DNA from: Fallopia convolvulus
Taxonomy: Eukaryota; Streptophyta; Magnoliopsida; Caryophyllales; Polygonaceae
NCBI GenBank assembly: GCA_964016875.1
Contig: OZ024734.1
Span: 56,189,496 to 56,253,495, forward strand
Length of the DNA stretch: 64,000 bases
Reading direction: 5' to 3'
Shown: one piece after another, positions 45,301-56,862 of the stretch
Layout of the letters: each line of letters opens with the position of its first letter
Numbering within the stretch: position 1 is the first letter of the stretch
Made by a program: the position numbers and the translations under genes
The notes under the pieces: generated by a model
What the model was told of the DNA's origin: nothing
The model's database searches: none
What the model saw: only the letters and a program-made list of their open reading frames with translations

Positions 45301-45656
45301 ACGGGCAGTATGGCATTTCAGCAGATGGACACGAAAGAATCTGGGCTGATTCCGAGCCGCTTTCTGGTATTTCTTCTGCACTGATCTTTCTTCAATTATC
45401 CCGCTTGTTCGTACTCTGAAAGATTTCTTATATATGTTTATAATCTTCTGGTAGCACGATCAAATGCGAGCAACACCTCTTTTCAGAGTACTACCTCAGC
45501 AACCTCAAGGGGTCAGTCATCATCAAACTTTTATGATATACCTACTTTTTCACTCAGAAATCTTATCCTTGCTGGCTTTGGTTTTCAGCATCTAGGTCAT
45601 TCTTCTCTCTCTCCGCGTTCAGAGGCAACAAAGGAACGTTGACAAAGATGCGATAG
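39355..45656 (+). CDS. COP1-interacting protein 7-like (CIP7 family) protein, ten coding exons
   Basis: Exons: 39355-39422, 40955-41140, 41237-41348, 41432-41471, 42387-42424, 42504-42535, 42611-42763, 42932-45366, 45455-45511, 45589-45656; all introns GT..AG and in frame, about 1062 codons. The N-terminus (DEPLDYVEFRISPDDRYYVF, SGDKEEKIGSPVIGQL, TTWFTKTTLTRFLEL) and the helical segment (LLRAMDLRLTALGDEL) are conserved in plant CIP7-related proteins. The long exon encodes a Ser/Lys/Pro-rich disordered region. Near residue 945 comes LKRLLKFARKSRGE, and the protein ends with RSFFSLSAFRGNKG, both family signatures. CIP7 itself is a nuclear COP1 target that promotes light-responsive genes; the role of this paralogue is not known. 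Three tiny exons (40, 38, 32 nt) are needed to keep the frame. The last exons replace the reading-through end at 45419. Confidence 0.85.
39638..39702 (+). repeat. Left arm of a 65-bp perfect inverted repeat in intron 1 of the CIP7-like gene
   Basis: Starts AATTGCAAAGTCGC and ends CTAGCCTTG. Exactly the reverse complement of 40496-40560. Adjacent sequence AAGCATTCTCCCCAATT also occurs in the 5' leader at 39290-39306. Confidence 0.9.
40496..40560 (-). repeat. Right arm of the inverted repeat in intron 1
   Basis: Starts CAAGGCTAGTTG and ends TTTGCAATT, identical to the reverse complement of 39638-39702. The spacer is about 0.8 kb. Both arms lie in the same predicted intron, so the pre-mRNA could form a long stem. 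Confidence 0.9.
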
Positions 45657-46010
45657 AAATCTCACAAGCTCTCTCCATCTCTCAAGTCAGTCGTCTACGC
45701 ACAAAATTGATTCTCTACTTGGCAGATTATTGTTCAACTTATCATGGCAGTTGCAATGATGGATTGGAATGTGATAGGAGGTAAAACTTTTTAGCATTCT
45801 GTATGCTGCAAGCATTGGATTTGCGTGTCGTAGGGTGCAAGTTATTGACAGGACGACGATTGCTGCTATGTAATCAGCCATCCATGACGATTACAATGCT
45901 CTCCATGTAATCTATGAATAGCATTCTTTTTTATTTTGTTCGGTAAGTCATGGCTTTTCTTTATCTTACCTTTGCTAGATTTTGTTGATATGATATATTT
46001 AGCGCGGGTA
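45657..46010 (+). other. 3' UTR and downstream flank of the CIP7-like gene
   Basis: No coding sequence. T-rich near 45925; probable polyadenylation between about 45880 and 45950, without a perfect AATAAA. Confidence 0.4.
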
Positions 46011-46330
46011 CATACGCACAATTTTTTTTAAAAGCGCACAGAATATCCGCGCAACGCGGGCTCGCGCGAAACGGAATTGCGCTGAGGGGCAAAAGTGGAA
46101 AATGGAAAGGATCGGAAATGTCGGGAAAGGGATGCGCCAAACGGGTCTGCGCGGCCCGAAGGCCGCTCGAAACGGGCCTGTGTGGCTCGAAATGGGCTTG
46201 CCCGAAACGGGCCGGCGCGCGCAACGCCATTGCGCGGAACATTAGGGTTAAATCGTTACGCGAAGCGCCGCACCAGTCATCTTCTTCCTCCATCCTCTCC
46301 TTCTGTGAAACCCCAATTCGAGCCAAAAAA

Positions 46331-48218
46331 ATGTCGTCCCGCCCGGATTCCATATCGACGGCGTCTCAAGCGACGGATTCCGCACCACCGGCCGCCGATA
46401 CCGACCCCGCTCAGGGACCCTCGGCCTCTCCAACCCCCGATTTGGCCTCCCAACCACCACCCATCCCCACCACCGGCTCGGATCCGCCCTCCTAACCACC
46501 ACCCAGCCCCGCCACCGCCCCGATCCGGCCGCCCAACGACCACCCAGGCCCACCACCGGCTCCGATCCGGCCGCACAACCACCACATGGCCCCACCACCG
46601 ACGCTCCGGCGAGATCCGGGAAGAAAAAGCGTCAGCGAGATCCAGTTAGGCGACGATATCGGATGCTAGAGGGTCGCGTGATGGAGGTGGCTCTGTCGAC
46701 ATCCGATGCTCCGACGGCATCCGAAGCCACTCCGGTTCTTAGCCCGATCCGTACCCGAGCGACATTTACGGCTGCGGTACGTTCACTTCAAACTAATTTT
46801 TTTGTATTAAAATTTGATTAATATACAATTTGGTAATGAATTCATTACAAAATTTATATTAATCAAATTTTATGTATTTAATTTCGTTTATATAATTGAA
46901 TTAATCAATTTCGAATATATAATTGAGTTAATCAATTTCGAATATACAATTGAGTTCATCAATTTCGTATATTTATTGAGTTAGATATTCAATTTCATAA
47001 TTTGTTTACTATTCAATTTCTTAGTTATATTTAGATTTGTTGTTGGTATTATTTGATTTATTCAATTTAGTTGTATTATTTAGTGTTATATTTAGATTTA
47101 GGATTATTAGTTATGAACTTGTAATTAATTTGAATTCATAGTCGTAGCTTGAATTCGTGATTTTTAAGAAATAAAATTAAAATTATTGTAATAAATATGT
47201 AAATTAAAATTCAATTTCAAATTAAAATGAAAATAAATATGTAAATTAGAATTCATTTTTCATTACAAAACTAATGAAAATTGAAATAAAATTAGTAATG
47301 ATATATTGAGTTATTGGGTCGGATTTTGAATTCCGACCGAAATGAGGAATTCATGACTTGAATTCATATTCATAGGTTGAATTTCTAATTTTACATAAAT
47401 AAAAGAAAAAAAAATTAATAGAAAACTTACTAATTGAATTTGAACTTGTCGCCTAAAGGACGTACACACTAGCTTGAACGTCGTCCTCCTAGATAAGAGG
47501 AAAAAGAAGGCGCCCAAGCTTACGGCCCCGAGATTGCATGGGCTGTACTTGTCGGAGTGCCGCCTATCGAGCAACAACGGATAGATCGTGATCCGGAGTT
47601 GACACATGCCCCGGAGATAGATGTGGACCCCTCCGCCAAGATGGAGGTGGATTTTACGGAGGAGCTCCTGCAGGACGACTTGTCGGTCGACGTCGCAGGG
47701 GAGATCAGTTTGATGCTCCCATGGGTACTGCGGAGGATTTGTCGGTTGACGATTACCACATATATATCCGAGGCCACCATCTCTATTTTACCTCCCACCA
47801 CGACCCATGTCCCGCCACCGGTCTTTTCCAATCCTCCACCTACTTCTTTGACCGATCCTACTATATTCGTGGCGGGACCCTCAGCTCCTCCACTTACATC
47901 CACATTTCCGTCTCCCCCTCCTCCCGTTCCAGCATCCCCATCCCTCCTCCCGTTCCAGCAACACCCATCCCTCCTCCCGTTCCAGCAACACCCATCCCTC
48001 CTCACGTACCAGCTGGGTATGCCTCTCCCCCCGCTGCGGAGAGACCCCCGCCCCCCTGCACAGCAGCAGGGGCCGCTCCTGAGGACCCTCCCGCTGCGGA
48101 GGGCGAACCGGGAGGTCCTATTGACGACAACCTGTTGACGACGTATTCCACACATGTGGCGGGCAAGATTTGGAGTGACCGTACCGTACGTAAACTTTTC
48201 CAAACTACGAGTATTTAA
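46331..48218 (+). pseudogene. MAIN-like (plant mobile domain) gene fragment inside the MULE
   Basis: An ATG at 46331 starts a Pro/Ser-rich segment, reaching a stop at about 46492. A likely later exon to about 46778 ends at GCG|GTACGT (GKKKRQRDPVRRRYRM). After an A+T-rich intron-like gap, sequence from about 47460 to 48218 has a long Pro-rich stretch with tandem PIPPPVPAT units and then GGPIDDNLLTTYSTHVAGKI, which resembles the start of the conserved domain in plant MAIN-like / 'phosphatase 7 long form' proteins (GGP.D.SLL..Y..HVA..IW). The rest of that domain is missing. Stops occur. The assignment rests on one short motif. Confidence 0.4.
46780..47450. other. A+T-rich intron-like gap in the MULE
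   Basis: Many AATTGAGTTAATCAATTTCG-like short repeats and no coding sequence. Bounded by a GT-like donor at 46779 and an AG near 47455, so it may be an intron of the fragment around it. Confidence 0.4.
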
Positions 48219-48670
48219 TTTTTTTCGAAAGCAATGTTTAGTTTATCTAACTCACGTTTATTTTCCTAATTCGACCGTATTTAATTTTTTTTTCTAACTC
48301 ACGAGTATTTAATAAATGCAAACCCGATGCTGAATATATTTCCGGTACAAGTGAAGCCAACCATCTCCAATAAAGGCATGGCGTACCTAGCACAACAAGT
48401 TGTTTTAAGCATTTATACTGGAAACATACTAATCAAGTTGATTACAGATTAAAATAACGTACCTATGGGTCTTGTATGTAGAGTCCATAATGACGACATA
48501 GGGAAACATCTTCAGCATGCGCAGACTTGTGGGGTGCACAAAAAACAAGGCATTCATAACATCAGAACCCCTTACTCGTCTTGGATGGACAATGTATCCT
48601 CGGTCTTTCAAGAACTTTAAAGACCATTGTGTCACCGTCAATTCTCTGCAATCCTCAAGAAGTAACTGGT

Positions 48671-51032
48671 TGTCAAGACCAAAGTGCATACGTCATTTTG
48701 CATTCATATAAGAGTAATAGCATATGCATTCAAGAACTTTAAAGAGCATACGTCATTTTGCATTCATATAAGAGTAATAGCATATGCATAGCATATTGGC
48801 ATAATATATAGTGAATTTTTAAGTAATATTTATTTTCGAATTAAGTTTATTGTATTTTAAAAAGTTTTTAAGTAAAAATTAATTATTAATTATTTCAGGG
48901 TAAAGTTTGTAATAAAAAAGTTTTGAGGATGAAAAGTGTAAATATATATAAAATTAAACCGACTTCTACGAGATATATATATACATATCATTCTTGCCTT
49001 CTTCATCATGAAGATTCAAAGACAAAAAAAACCCGCAGAGTGTAGAAAAAAAAAAGTGAGAGAAAGAAAAAAAAGATTTGATCTTGTTTTTGCTTGTTTT
49101 AGTATAAGATCTCTTCAATCGGATTTTAATCCTGAAGTACAAGCGTGATTTGGTAAGTTTTTAATTAGTTAATGGTTTATTTGGTTTTTTTCCTAATTTT
49201 TTTCAGATCTAGATCTACTGTTGAATTTGATTCGAAAATCAGTCGATTTATAGTTCTCAGAGGGTGTTTTCGATATCGGATTTATATTCGGTAAAAAATT
49301 TCAGAGTATTTTTAGGGTTTTGTTTTGTAAGGATATTAGGGAGCCCTTTTATCAAGTTTTTCATAAAGGTTTGAACTAGAAAAATGTTCATTTATATATA
49401 TAGTTTATTGTTGTCAAGTTTTAAAGAATTTGGATATATATGCAAGAAGTTATAATGCATTCTGGCATTTCATTGCATTTGGGGTTAGAGTTTATAAGAG
49501 TAAATAGCCTAATTTGCATTGGGTTACATATAGGAGCCCAAGTAGTAGACCTGCAATTGGTTTGGGGTTGCATTGGGTTTTAATCCTGAAGTACAAGCGT
49601 TATTTGATAAGTTTTTAATTAGTTAATAGTTTATTTGGATTTTATTGATTTTTCCAAATCTAGATCTGCAATTGGTTTTGATTTGAAAATCGGTTGATCT
49701 ACAGTTTTCAGAGGGTGTTTTCGATATCGGATTTATATTCGGTAAAAGATTTCAGAGTGATTTTAGGGTTTCTCTTTGTAATGATATTAGGGAGCCCTTT
49801 GATCAAGTTTTTCAGAAAGGTTTGAACTAGAAAAATATTGTTATATATTTATAGTTTATAGTTGTCAAGTTTTAAAGGATTTGGAATTATGCACAAGAAG
49901 TTATAATGCATTCTGGCATTTCATTGCATTTGGGGATAGAGTTTGTAAGAGTAAATAGCCTAATTTGCATTGGGTTATATATAGGAGCACAAGTCATAGA
50001 TCGTGGTCAAAGTCAAGGGGGAGAAATATAGTATCTGCCTTAAACAGGTGAGTATAGATCGGAGATTCAACCCTATGTGCTATATGTGAAATATGAATAT
50101 ATGGATATATGCGCTATATGTGGTATATGAGGTATATGAATATATGTGCTATATGAGCTATATGGATATATGTGTTATATGGATTATATGGATAGATGTG
50201 ATACCTCTGAAATTTTCAAAGTTGTTTGCACAAAAGGTATGTTAACAGATGGCATATGATATATGGTTATAGGATGCACTTGATTGCATAGCATATTGCA
50301 TGAGATTAAAACGATCTGTGACTGTCTTGCCCTGAATTTGTATAAAAAAGAGACCTACGGGTCGTACATGAGGCCTGAGATGCCTAAGAGATGGTAATCG
50401 AGCAAATGAGGCCTAAGATGCCTAAAAGTTGATAATGGCGGTAATGGAAAAAAAAAGGAAGAAAAAAAAAAGAAAAGAAAGGAGAAGTTGGTAATGGAAA
50501 AAAGTTGGTAATGGAAACCCGGGGCAGATTCAGGCTTGAACAGTTCACAGAATAAAGAATCGGAAACATCAGCATTTGCATTCGCATAGTAATTAAATCA
50601 GATATGACATATATATGATATGTATGTATATGTATATGGACTAAATGTTTGCCTCTGTGTGAAATAATTGATGATGGTTTATATTCACTGAGTATGCGAC
50701 TCATGTAAATCGCAAAACAATTTTTCAGGTTCAGCTAGTTCTTTCTGAAGTGTGTCTCTTTTAGAGTTCACATTCATACAGGCCGGCCGGCTGAAGCTCA
50801 ATGCAACCTTCTCCTCCTCATTTTGCATCTTAGACATATGGGTTGTAATAGAAGTTAGAGTAATAGATGTTTTAGCATAAAAAGTAACTACCTATGTGTG
50901 TGTGTGCGCAACCCTTTATGGTTGTTGCTTTCTGCTTTGTGCTTCCATGGATAGTTGTTATATGTGAATTATTTGTTTATATAAGAAATAATTTATTACT
51001 AAGCATACGTCATAGGGTATAGGGGTGTCACA
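48671..51032 (+). repeat. 5' LTR of C2
   Basis: 2362 bp. Ends GGGTGTCACA. It is longer than the 3' LTR because of a ~454-bp tandem duplication (units starting 49124 and 49578) and a small duplication of the start (GCATACGTCATTTTGCATTC at 48687 and 48747). Confidence 0.87.
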
Positions 51033-51039
51033 GTTAGTT

Positions 51040-51051
51040 TGGTATCAGAGC
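51040..51051 (+). other. Primer-binding site of C2
   Basis: TGGTATCAGAGC, complementary to initiator tRNA-Met, seven bases after the LTR. Confidence 0.88.
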
Positions 51052-51127
51052 AGGGATATGATTCTTTAGGGGCATTCTGCATTCATAAGCATATTGACAT
51101 TAGAGTTGCATTTAATTGAATAGGAAC

Positions 51128-54100
51128 ATGGAAATGCTTGAGCATGATGCACAAAGGAGAGAAGGTTCAGCCGTGCCACGTCAGTCAATAGGAGCATCTC
51201 ATACAGTGCCACATGAGCATACATCTCATACATATGCACCGATAGAACAGGAAGTACAAGGACCAACTATGGGGTCTAGAGGTAGGAATTTCAAAGAGCT
51301 TCGTAAGTTGGGAGCAGTTGATTTCTATGGGACTACAGATCCTGCAGAGGCTGAGACATGGCTTAAGAGAACAGAGAGAGTATTCGGTATGATGAGATGC
51401 ACAGAAGAGGAAAGGTTTGATTTCTCAGTATCACTTCTACAGGGGGATGCTTTTGATTGGTGGGAAACTATTTCACATACTACGGTACAATATCCAGTTT
51501 TTAGATGGGAAGATTTTCTCACTGTTTTCAAAGATAAGTATATGACAGAAGTATATCGAGATGCAAAATAGAAGGAATTTTTGTCTCTTAAACAAGGAGA
51601 TATCTCTGTGGCTGAGTATGAAGTTAAGTTTACCCAACTATCGCATTATGCACTTGCTGATGTGGCTACATAGAGAGATAGATGCAGGCGTTTTGAGGAT
51701 GGATTATCCTATAATATCCGGAGTAAGATTACGTCGTGGGATCTTCTTACTTTTACAAATTTGCGTACTGTAGCAATTAGAGCAGAGACACTGTTAAAGA
51801 AAAGACAAACATTCTTCCAAAAGCAAAAGAGGGAATCATCAGTTCATATGGGTGAATCGAGTGGAAGGCCATCTAAGCGTCAGAGTTTTTCCTCTCCAAC
51901 ACCAACATTTGGCAGAGATGGCTCAAATAGTCAAAGAGGTGGACACACCTTGACTTTTGGACGTGGTGGTGATAGAGGACCAGGGATGACAGTACAGACA
52001 CGACCTATGTGTACTTATTGTGGTCGATCTCATGTCGGGGAATGTCGAGTACGTACTGGAGCATGTTATCATTGTGGACAACAAGGGTACTTTTATAAAG
52101 ATTGTCCAGCTAGATTCGATAGATCGAATATTGGAAGAGCAACATTTGAAACAACTGTACAAAATGTTCAATCAGAAGCACCGGTATGGAGTTTTGGTAG
52201 AGGTCGTGGAAGAGGTCAGAACATGAATAACACTGCAAGTAGAGGAAGACCACAAACACAAGAATCTCGACCACAAGGTCAGGCTCGAGTTTTTGCTATG
52301 TCTCAACAGGAAGCATCCAAAGCACCCGAGGTTATTATTGGTAAACTTTACTTACATGATCTTGAAATACATGCATTAATAGATTCATGATCTACTCATT
52401 CATTCATATCATATCATCTACCATAGCATCTCAAGTGCATAAGAAACCTGAACCCTTAGATTACAGTTTAGGAGTACAGACTCCCTTGGGGGAAATGGTA
52501 AAGATACACACAGTGTATCGAGATAGTATAATACGAGTAGATACAATAGAGTTACCAGCTGATCTGATCTTGCTATACTTGTATGAGTTTGATGTTATTT
52601 TGGGCATGGACTGGTTGTCAAGACATCATGCTAAAGTAGATTGTTATACCAAAGAAGTAGTGATAGAATCGCTTGGGAAATCTAGAGTGATTTTCTATGG
52701 TGATAGACAAATGGTTCCCACTTGCTTAATATCTGCAACAACAACTTTTCGCATGATCAGAGAGGGATGTGAGGCATATCTAGCCCATGTAATAGACCGT
52801 ACAGTTGAATGTGATGAGGTTGGAGATATTCCAGTTGTTAAAGATTTTTCAGATGTGTTTCCAAAGGATCTCCCAAGATTGCCACCTGATAGGGAGATAG
52901 AGTTTACTATGGAGTTAATGTCAAGTACTGCACCGATTTCTATCCCTCCATACCGCATGGCTCCACTGGAGTTACAGGAACTGAAGAAGCAGTTACAGGA
53001 GTTGTTAGATAAAGGGTTTATTAGGGCTAGTGTATCACCTTGGGGTGCACTAGTTCTATTTGTTAAAAAGAAAGATGGTACCTTACGACTATGCATAGAT
53101 TACAGAAAGTTGAATCAGGTGACAGTGAAGAACAAGTATCCATTGCCAATAATAGATGATTTGTTTGATCAACTTCAAGGTGCAAAAGTATTTTCAAAGA
53201 TAGACCTTCAGTCAGGATACCATCAATTGAAGATAGCTAAAGATGACATTACCAAGATAGCATTTAGGACTCGATATGGCCATTATGAGTTTCTGGTAAT
53301 GCCATTTGGTTTAACTAATGCACCAGCAGCATTCATGGCTTTGATGAACAAGGTGTTTCAACCTTTTCTAGACAGATTTGTGATCGTCTTTATTGATGAT
53401 ATATTGGTATATTCACGAAGTAAAGAGGAGCATGTTGATCATCTGTGTACCGTGCTACAAGTCTTGAGGGAAAAACAGTTATATGCTAAACTGAGTAAGT
53501 GTGAATTCTGGTTGGATCATGTGGTATTTTTAGGACACATAATATCTGGAAGGGGTATAGAGGTTGATCCTAAGAAGGTTAAAGCAGTGGTGAATTGGAA
53601 AGCACCAACTACAGTTACAGAAATTCGTAGTTTTCTTAGGATGGCTGGATACTACAGACGATTTTTTGAAGGATTCTCTATTGTAGCTGCAGCACTCACT
53701 AAATTATTGCGGAAGAATGCTCCATTCCATTGGAATGATGCATGCCAACAGAGCTTTGAGGAGTTAAAGCATCGTTTGACTACAGCGCCAATCTTGACAA
53801 TTCCTACAGGTACAGGAGGGTTTGTTGTTTACACTGATGCTTCATATCAGGGTCTTGGTTGTGTTTTGATGATGAATGGAAAAGTGATTGCTTATGCATC
53901 AAGACAATTGCGACCACATGAAGTTTCTTATCCTGTACATGATTTAGACCTGGCAGCAGTAGTTTTTGCCCTAAAGGTTTGGCGACATTATCTATATGGA
54001 AAAACATTCCAAATCTTTACGGATCATAAGAGTTTGAAGTATTTGATGAGCCAAAAGGAAATGAACATGCGGCAGAGGCACTGGATGGAACTATTGAAAG

Positions 54101-56791
54101 ATTATGATTGTACAATCGAGTATCATCCGGGAAAGGCTAATGTTGTAGTAGATGCTTTGAGTAGAAAGTCCAGTGGTATGATGGCCAACATGCACATGAC
54201 TTCATTGTCAGATTTGATTGCTTTGCAAGGTCTAAATGCCAAACTACAGTTTGATACAGATGGAGTACTGTTTGCTATTTTGGAAATTCGGCCAGTGCTG
54301 AGACAGAAAATCAAAGATGCACAAGTAAGAGATGAAAAGTTAGCAGAAATTATTGAACAGGTGCAACAAGGTAAAGATATGCCATTTGTTATTCAAGATG
54401 GCACATTGATGTTTGGCACCAGAATATGTGTACCTGATGTTGATGATCTGAGACGAGAAATTTTAGATGAGGCACATAATGCATCATATGCAATGCATCC
54501 TGGCACCACAAATATGTATCATACTCTAAGACAACATTATTGGTGGCCAAGAATGAAGAAGGAAGTTGCTGAATTTGTTTCTAAATGTCTTACTTGTCAA
54601 CAAGTCAAAGCAGAACACCAAGCACCTACAGGTATGCTGAAACCTTTATCTATTCCGGTCTGGAAATGGGAGCGGATTACGATGAATTTTGTTGTGGGAT
54701 TACCACGAACACCGAAAGGGAATGATGCTATCTGGGTGATTGTTGATAGATTGACTAAGTCAGCACATTTCTTGCCTATACGTTGGGGTTGTTCATTGGA
54801 TCAATTGGCAGAGATATACATGAAGGAAATTGTCCGACTTCATGGAATACCAGTATCCATTGTATCAGATAGAGATCCTAGATTTACTTCTCATTTTTGG
54901 GAAAGTTTTCAGACAGTTATGGGGACCAAATTGCATTTCAGTACAGCTTATCATCCTCAGATAGATGGACAATCGGAGAGGACTATACAGACATTAGAAG
55001 AAATGCTTCGTGCTTGTGTTATTGAGTTTCAGGGTTCATGGGATAGGTATATTCCATTGATGGAATTTGCTTACAATAATCAATTTCACAGCAGCATTAG
55101 GATGGCACCATATGAGGCATTATATGGAAGGAAATGTCGAAGTCCTCTATATTGGGATAAAGAGGGTGCAGAAATTTTAGAAGGGCCAGAAATTATACAA
55201 GACACAGTTGATAAGATTGATATCATAAAGAACAAAATGAAGGCGGCACAAGACAGACTCAAGAGCTATTTTGATCAACATCGCAAGGAGATGGAATATC
55301 AGGTTGGAGATAAAGTATTCTTACGAGTTTCTCCATGGAAAGGTGTCATGAGATTTGGTAACAAAGGAAAACTGAGTCCTCGGTATATTGGGCCATATGA
55401 CATCATAGAGAAGGTGGGACCATTGACATACAAATTAGCATTGCCTTCAGAATTGGCTCAGATTCATAATGTTTTCCATGTTAGTATGTTACGACGGTAT
55501 CGTTCTGATCCATCACATGTGCTAAAGGATTCAAAAGTACAGATTGCAGAGAGTTTGAGCTACATAGAGGAACCAATCATGATAGTGGATTCCAGAATCA
55601 AACAATTGCGGAATAGGGAGATTCCGATGGTTAAAATGATTTGGAAGAATAATGTGTTGGGACGTTGTTGGGACCTCTGGTTCTAAGCAACGGATCAACG
55701 ATTCACTCCTCTTTAAGTTTTGATAATGACAAACACCATAGGGAACTAATGTGGTTTGTTCAAGTATTTCTAAGGAACACAGGTACAACAAAGAACTCCT
55801 ATGAATGACAAAGCCACTGCTAGCCACAATGAAGAGTTTCCATCAAGGGAACTCTGAAGAGGAAAGTTCCCATGAAGTGGGAACTCCCAGAAACAAACAA
55901 GAAAACACAAGCTTACAACGATGAAGAGTTTCCATCAAGGGAACTCTGAAGAAGTCAGTTCCCATGAAATGGGAACTCACATGTGAAGACAACGACCGTT
56001 CAGCGCAGATCGCGGGATCTTGTCTCAGACAGCCAGAGGGAACAGTCTGAGGATCAGACTGTCACGCTTCATCCAACGGTCCGATTGATTCAAGAAGTTG
56101 ACCTAGTTCAAACCAAAGTCACATGTGAAGAAAGTACAACTTGGGCATCAAGCAAAGGGCATTTTGGACACAAACGAAAGATGCTACTGCCCAAGACAAA
56201 TGGACTATAAAGCCAAATGAATAGTACTCGGTTTGAGTACTTCTCCCAGAACTTACAAAACACCCACATTTGAGAAAAGAAAGAAAAGGAAGAGAAGTCC
56301 CCGCCGGCGAGTGTGTGATCTCGACGACGGTGAAGCTGAAGTTCCCTGGAGTAAGGGAACTGAGAAGTCAACGTAAGGTTTGAGTTACTTGTGTTTTGCT
56401 GTTGTGAGCTTAGGAACTCAGTTGAGAGGATTTACTAGTGTTGCTAGAGTTAGGAAGAACTTGTAGGAACAGAGAAGTGTAAATCCGGCTGTGTAACTAA
56501 GGAACAAAGCAATCAATATAAGTAAGTCATTCAAAATCCTCCAAGCGGAGGTAGAGGTTTACCCATACAACTAGTTGGTTGTAGTGGGGTTCCTCTATAA
56601 AGGAACTGTCCCCTTAACTGTTTTTATTACTTGCGATTATTTACTTCCGCTGCCTTGGGAACAGCTTAATTGCCAGTTCCCAAGCTCACTGCTAACCGAT
56701 TACGATCCAACATAATGGTTTAGAGGAAACCACTTGGGAAACTGAGGATAAGATGAGAAAGTCATATCCACATTTGCTTAATGGTAATTGA
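51128..56791 (+). pseudogene. gag-pol polyprotein of C2, with three stops and solo LTR D inside
   Basis: Gag from ATG 51128: a Retrotrans_gag domain (FYGTTDPAEAETWLKR, DAFDWWE), then a CCHC zinc knuckle CYHCGQQGYFYKDC near 52070. Protease: the catalytic motif reads DS-stop-STHSF at 52387. [22 protein letters not shown] and the catalytic FIDD near 53389. RNase [13 protein letters not shown] and [10 protein letters not shown]. Integrase: zinc finger with [11 protein letters not shown] near 54590, then [41 protein letters not shown]-like and chromodomain-like C-terminus ([30 protein letters not shown]), resuming after D as LEETTWETEDKM and ending at TGA 56789-56791. Stops at 51569, 51671 and 52387; the stretch after 52387 is one open frame up to D. 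Pol is well preserved, so the decay is recent. Confidence 0.9.
55655..56712 (+). mobile_element. Solo LTR D inside the C2 chromodomain
   Basis: Starts TGTTGGGACG and ends GATCCAACA, with a perfect TSD TAATG (55650-55654 and 56713-56717). 1058 bp. Contains a TATA-like GGACTATAAAGCC (about 56201-56213) and an internal duplication of GAAGAGTTTCCATCAAGGGA (55831 and 55925). The TGTTG..CAACA ends suggest a Ty1/copia LTR, but with no internal region the superfamily cannot be proved. Its presence makes the apparent pol end at 55686 artificial. Confidence 0.88.
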
Positions 56792-56850
56792 TTCCCTATC
56801 ATCCTGCATCATATGAAGAGATTGCAAATTTTGAGGACAAAATTCTTATA

Positions 56851-56862
56851 GAGGGGGAGGAT
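56851..56862 (+). other. Polypurine tract of C2
   Basis: GAGGGGGAGGAT immediately before the 3' LTR; primes plus-strand DNA synthesis in LTR retrotransposons. Confidence 0.8.

Noticed and set aside
45367..45419. CIP7-like protein ending at the 45417-45419 stop
   Set aside because: A GT donor at 45367 and two further in-phase exons give the conserved family C-terminus RSFFSLSAFRGNKG, so the longer model is preferred.
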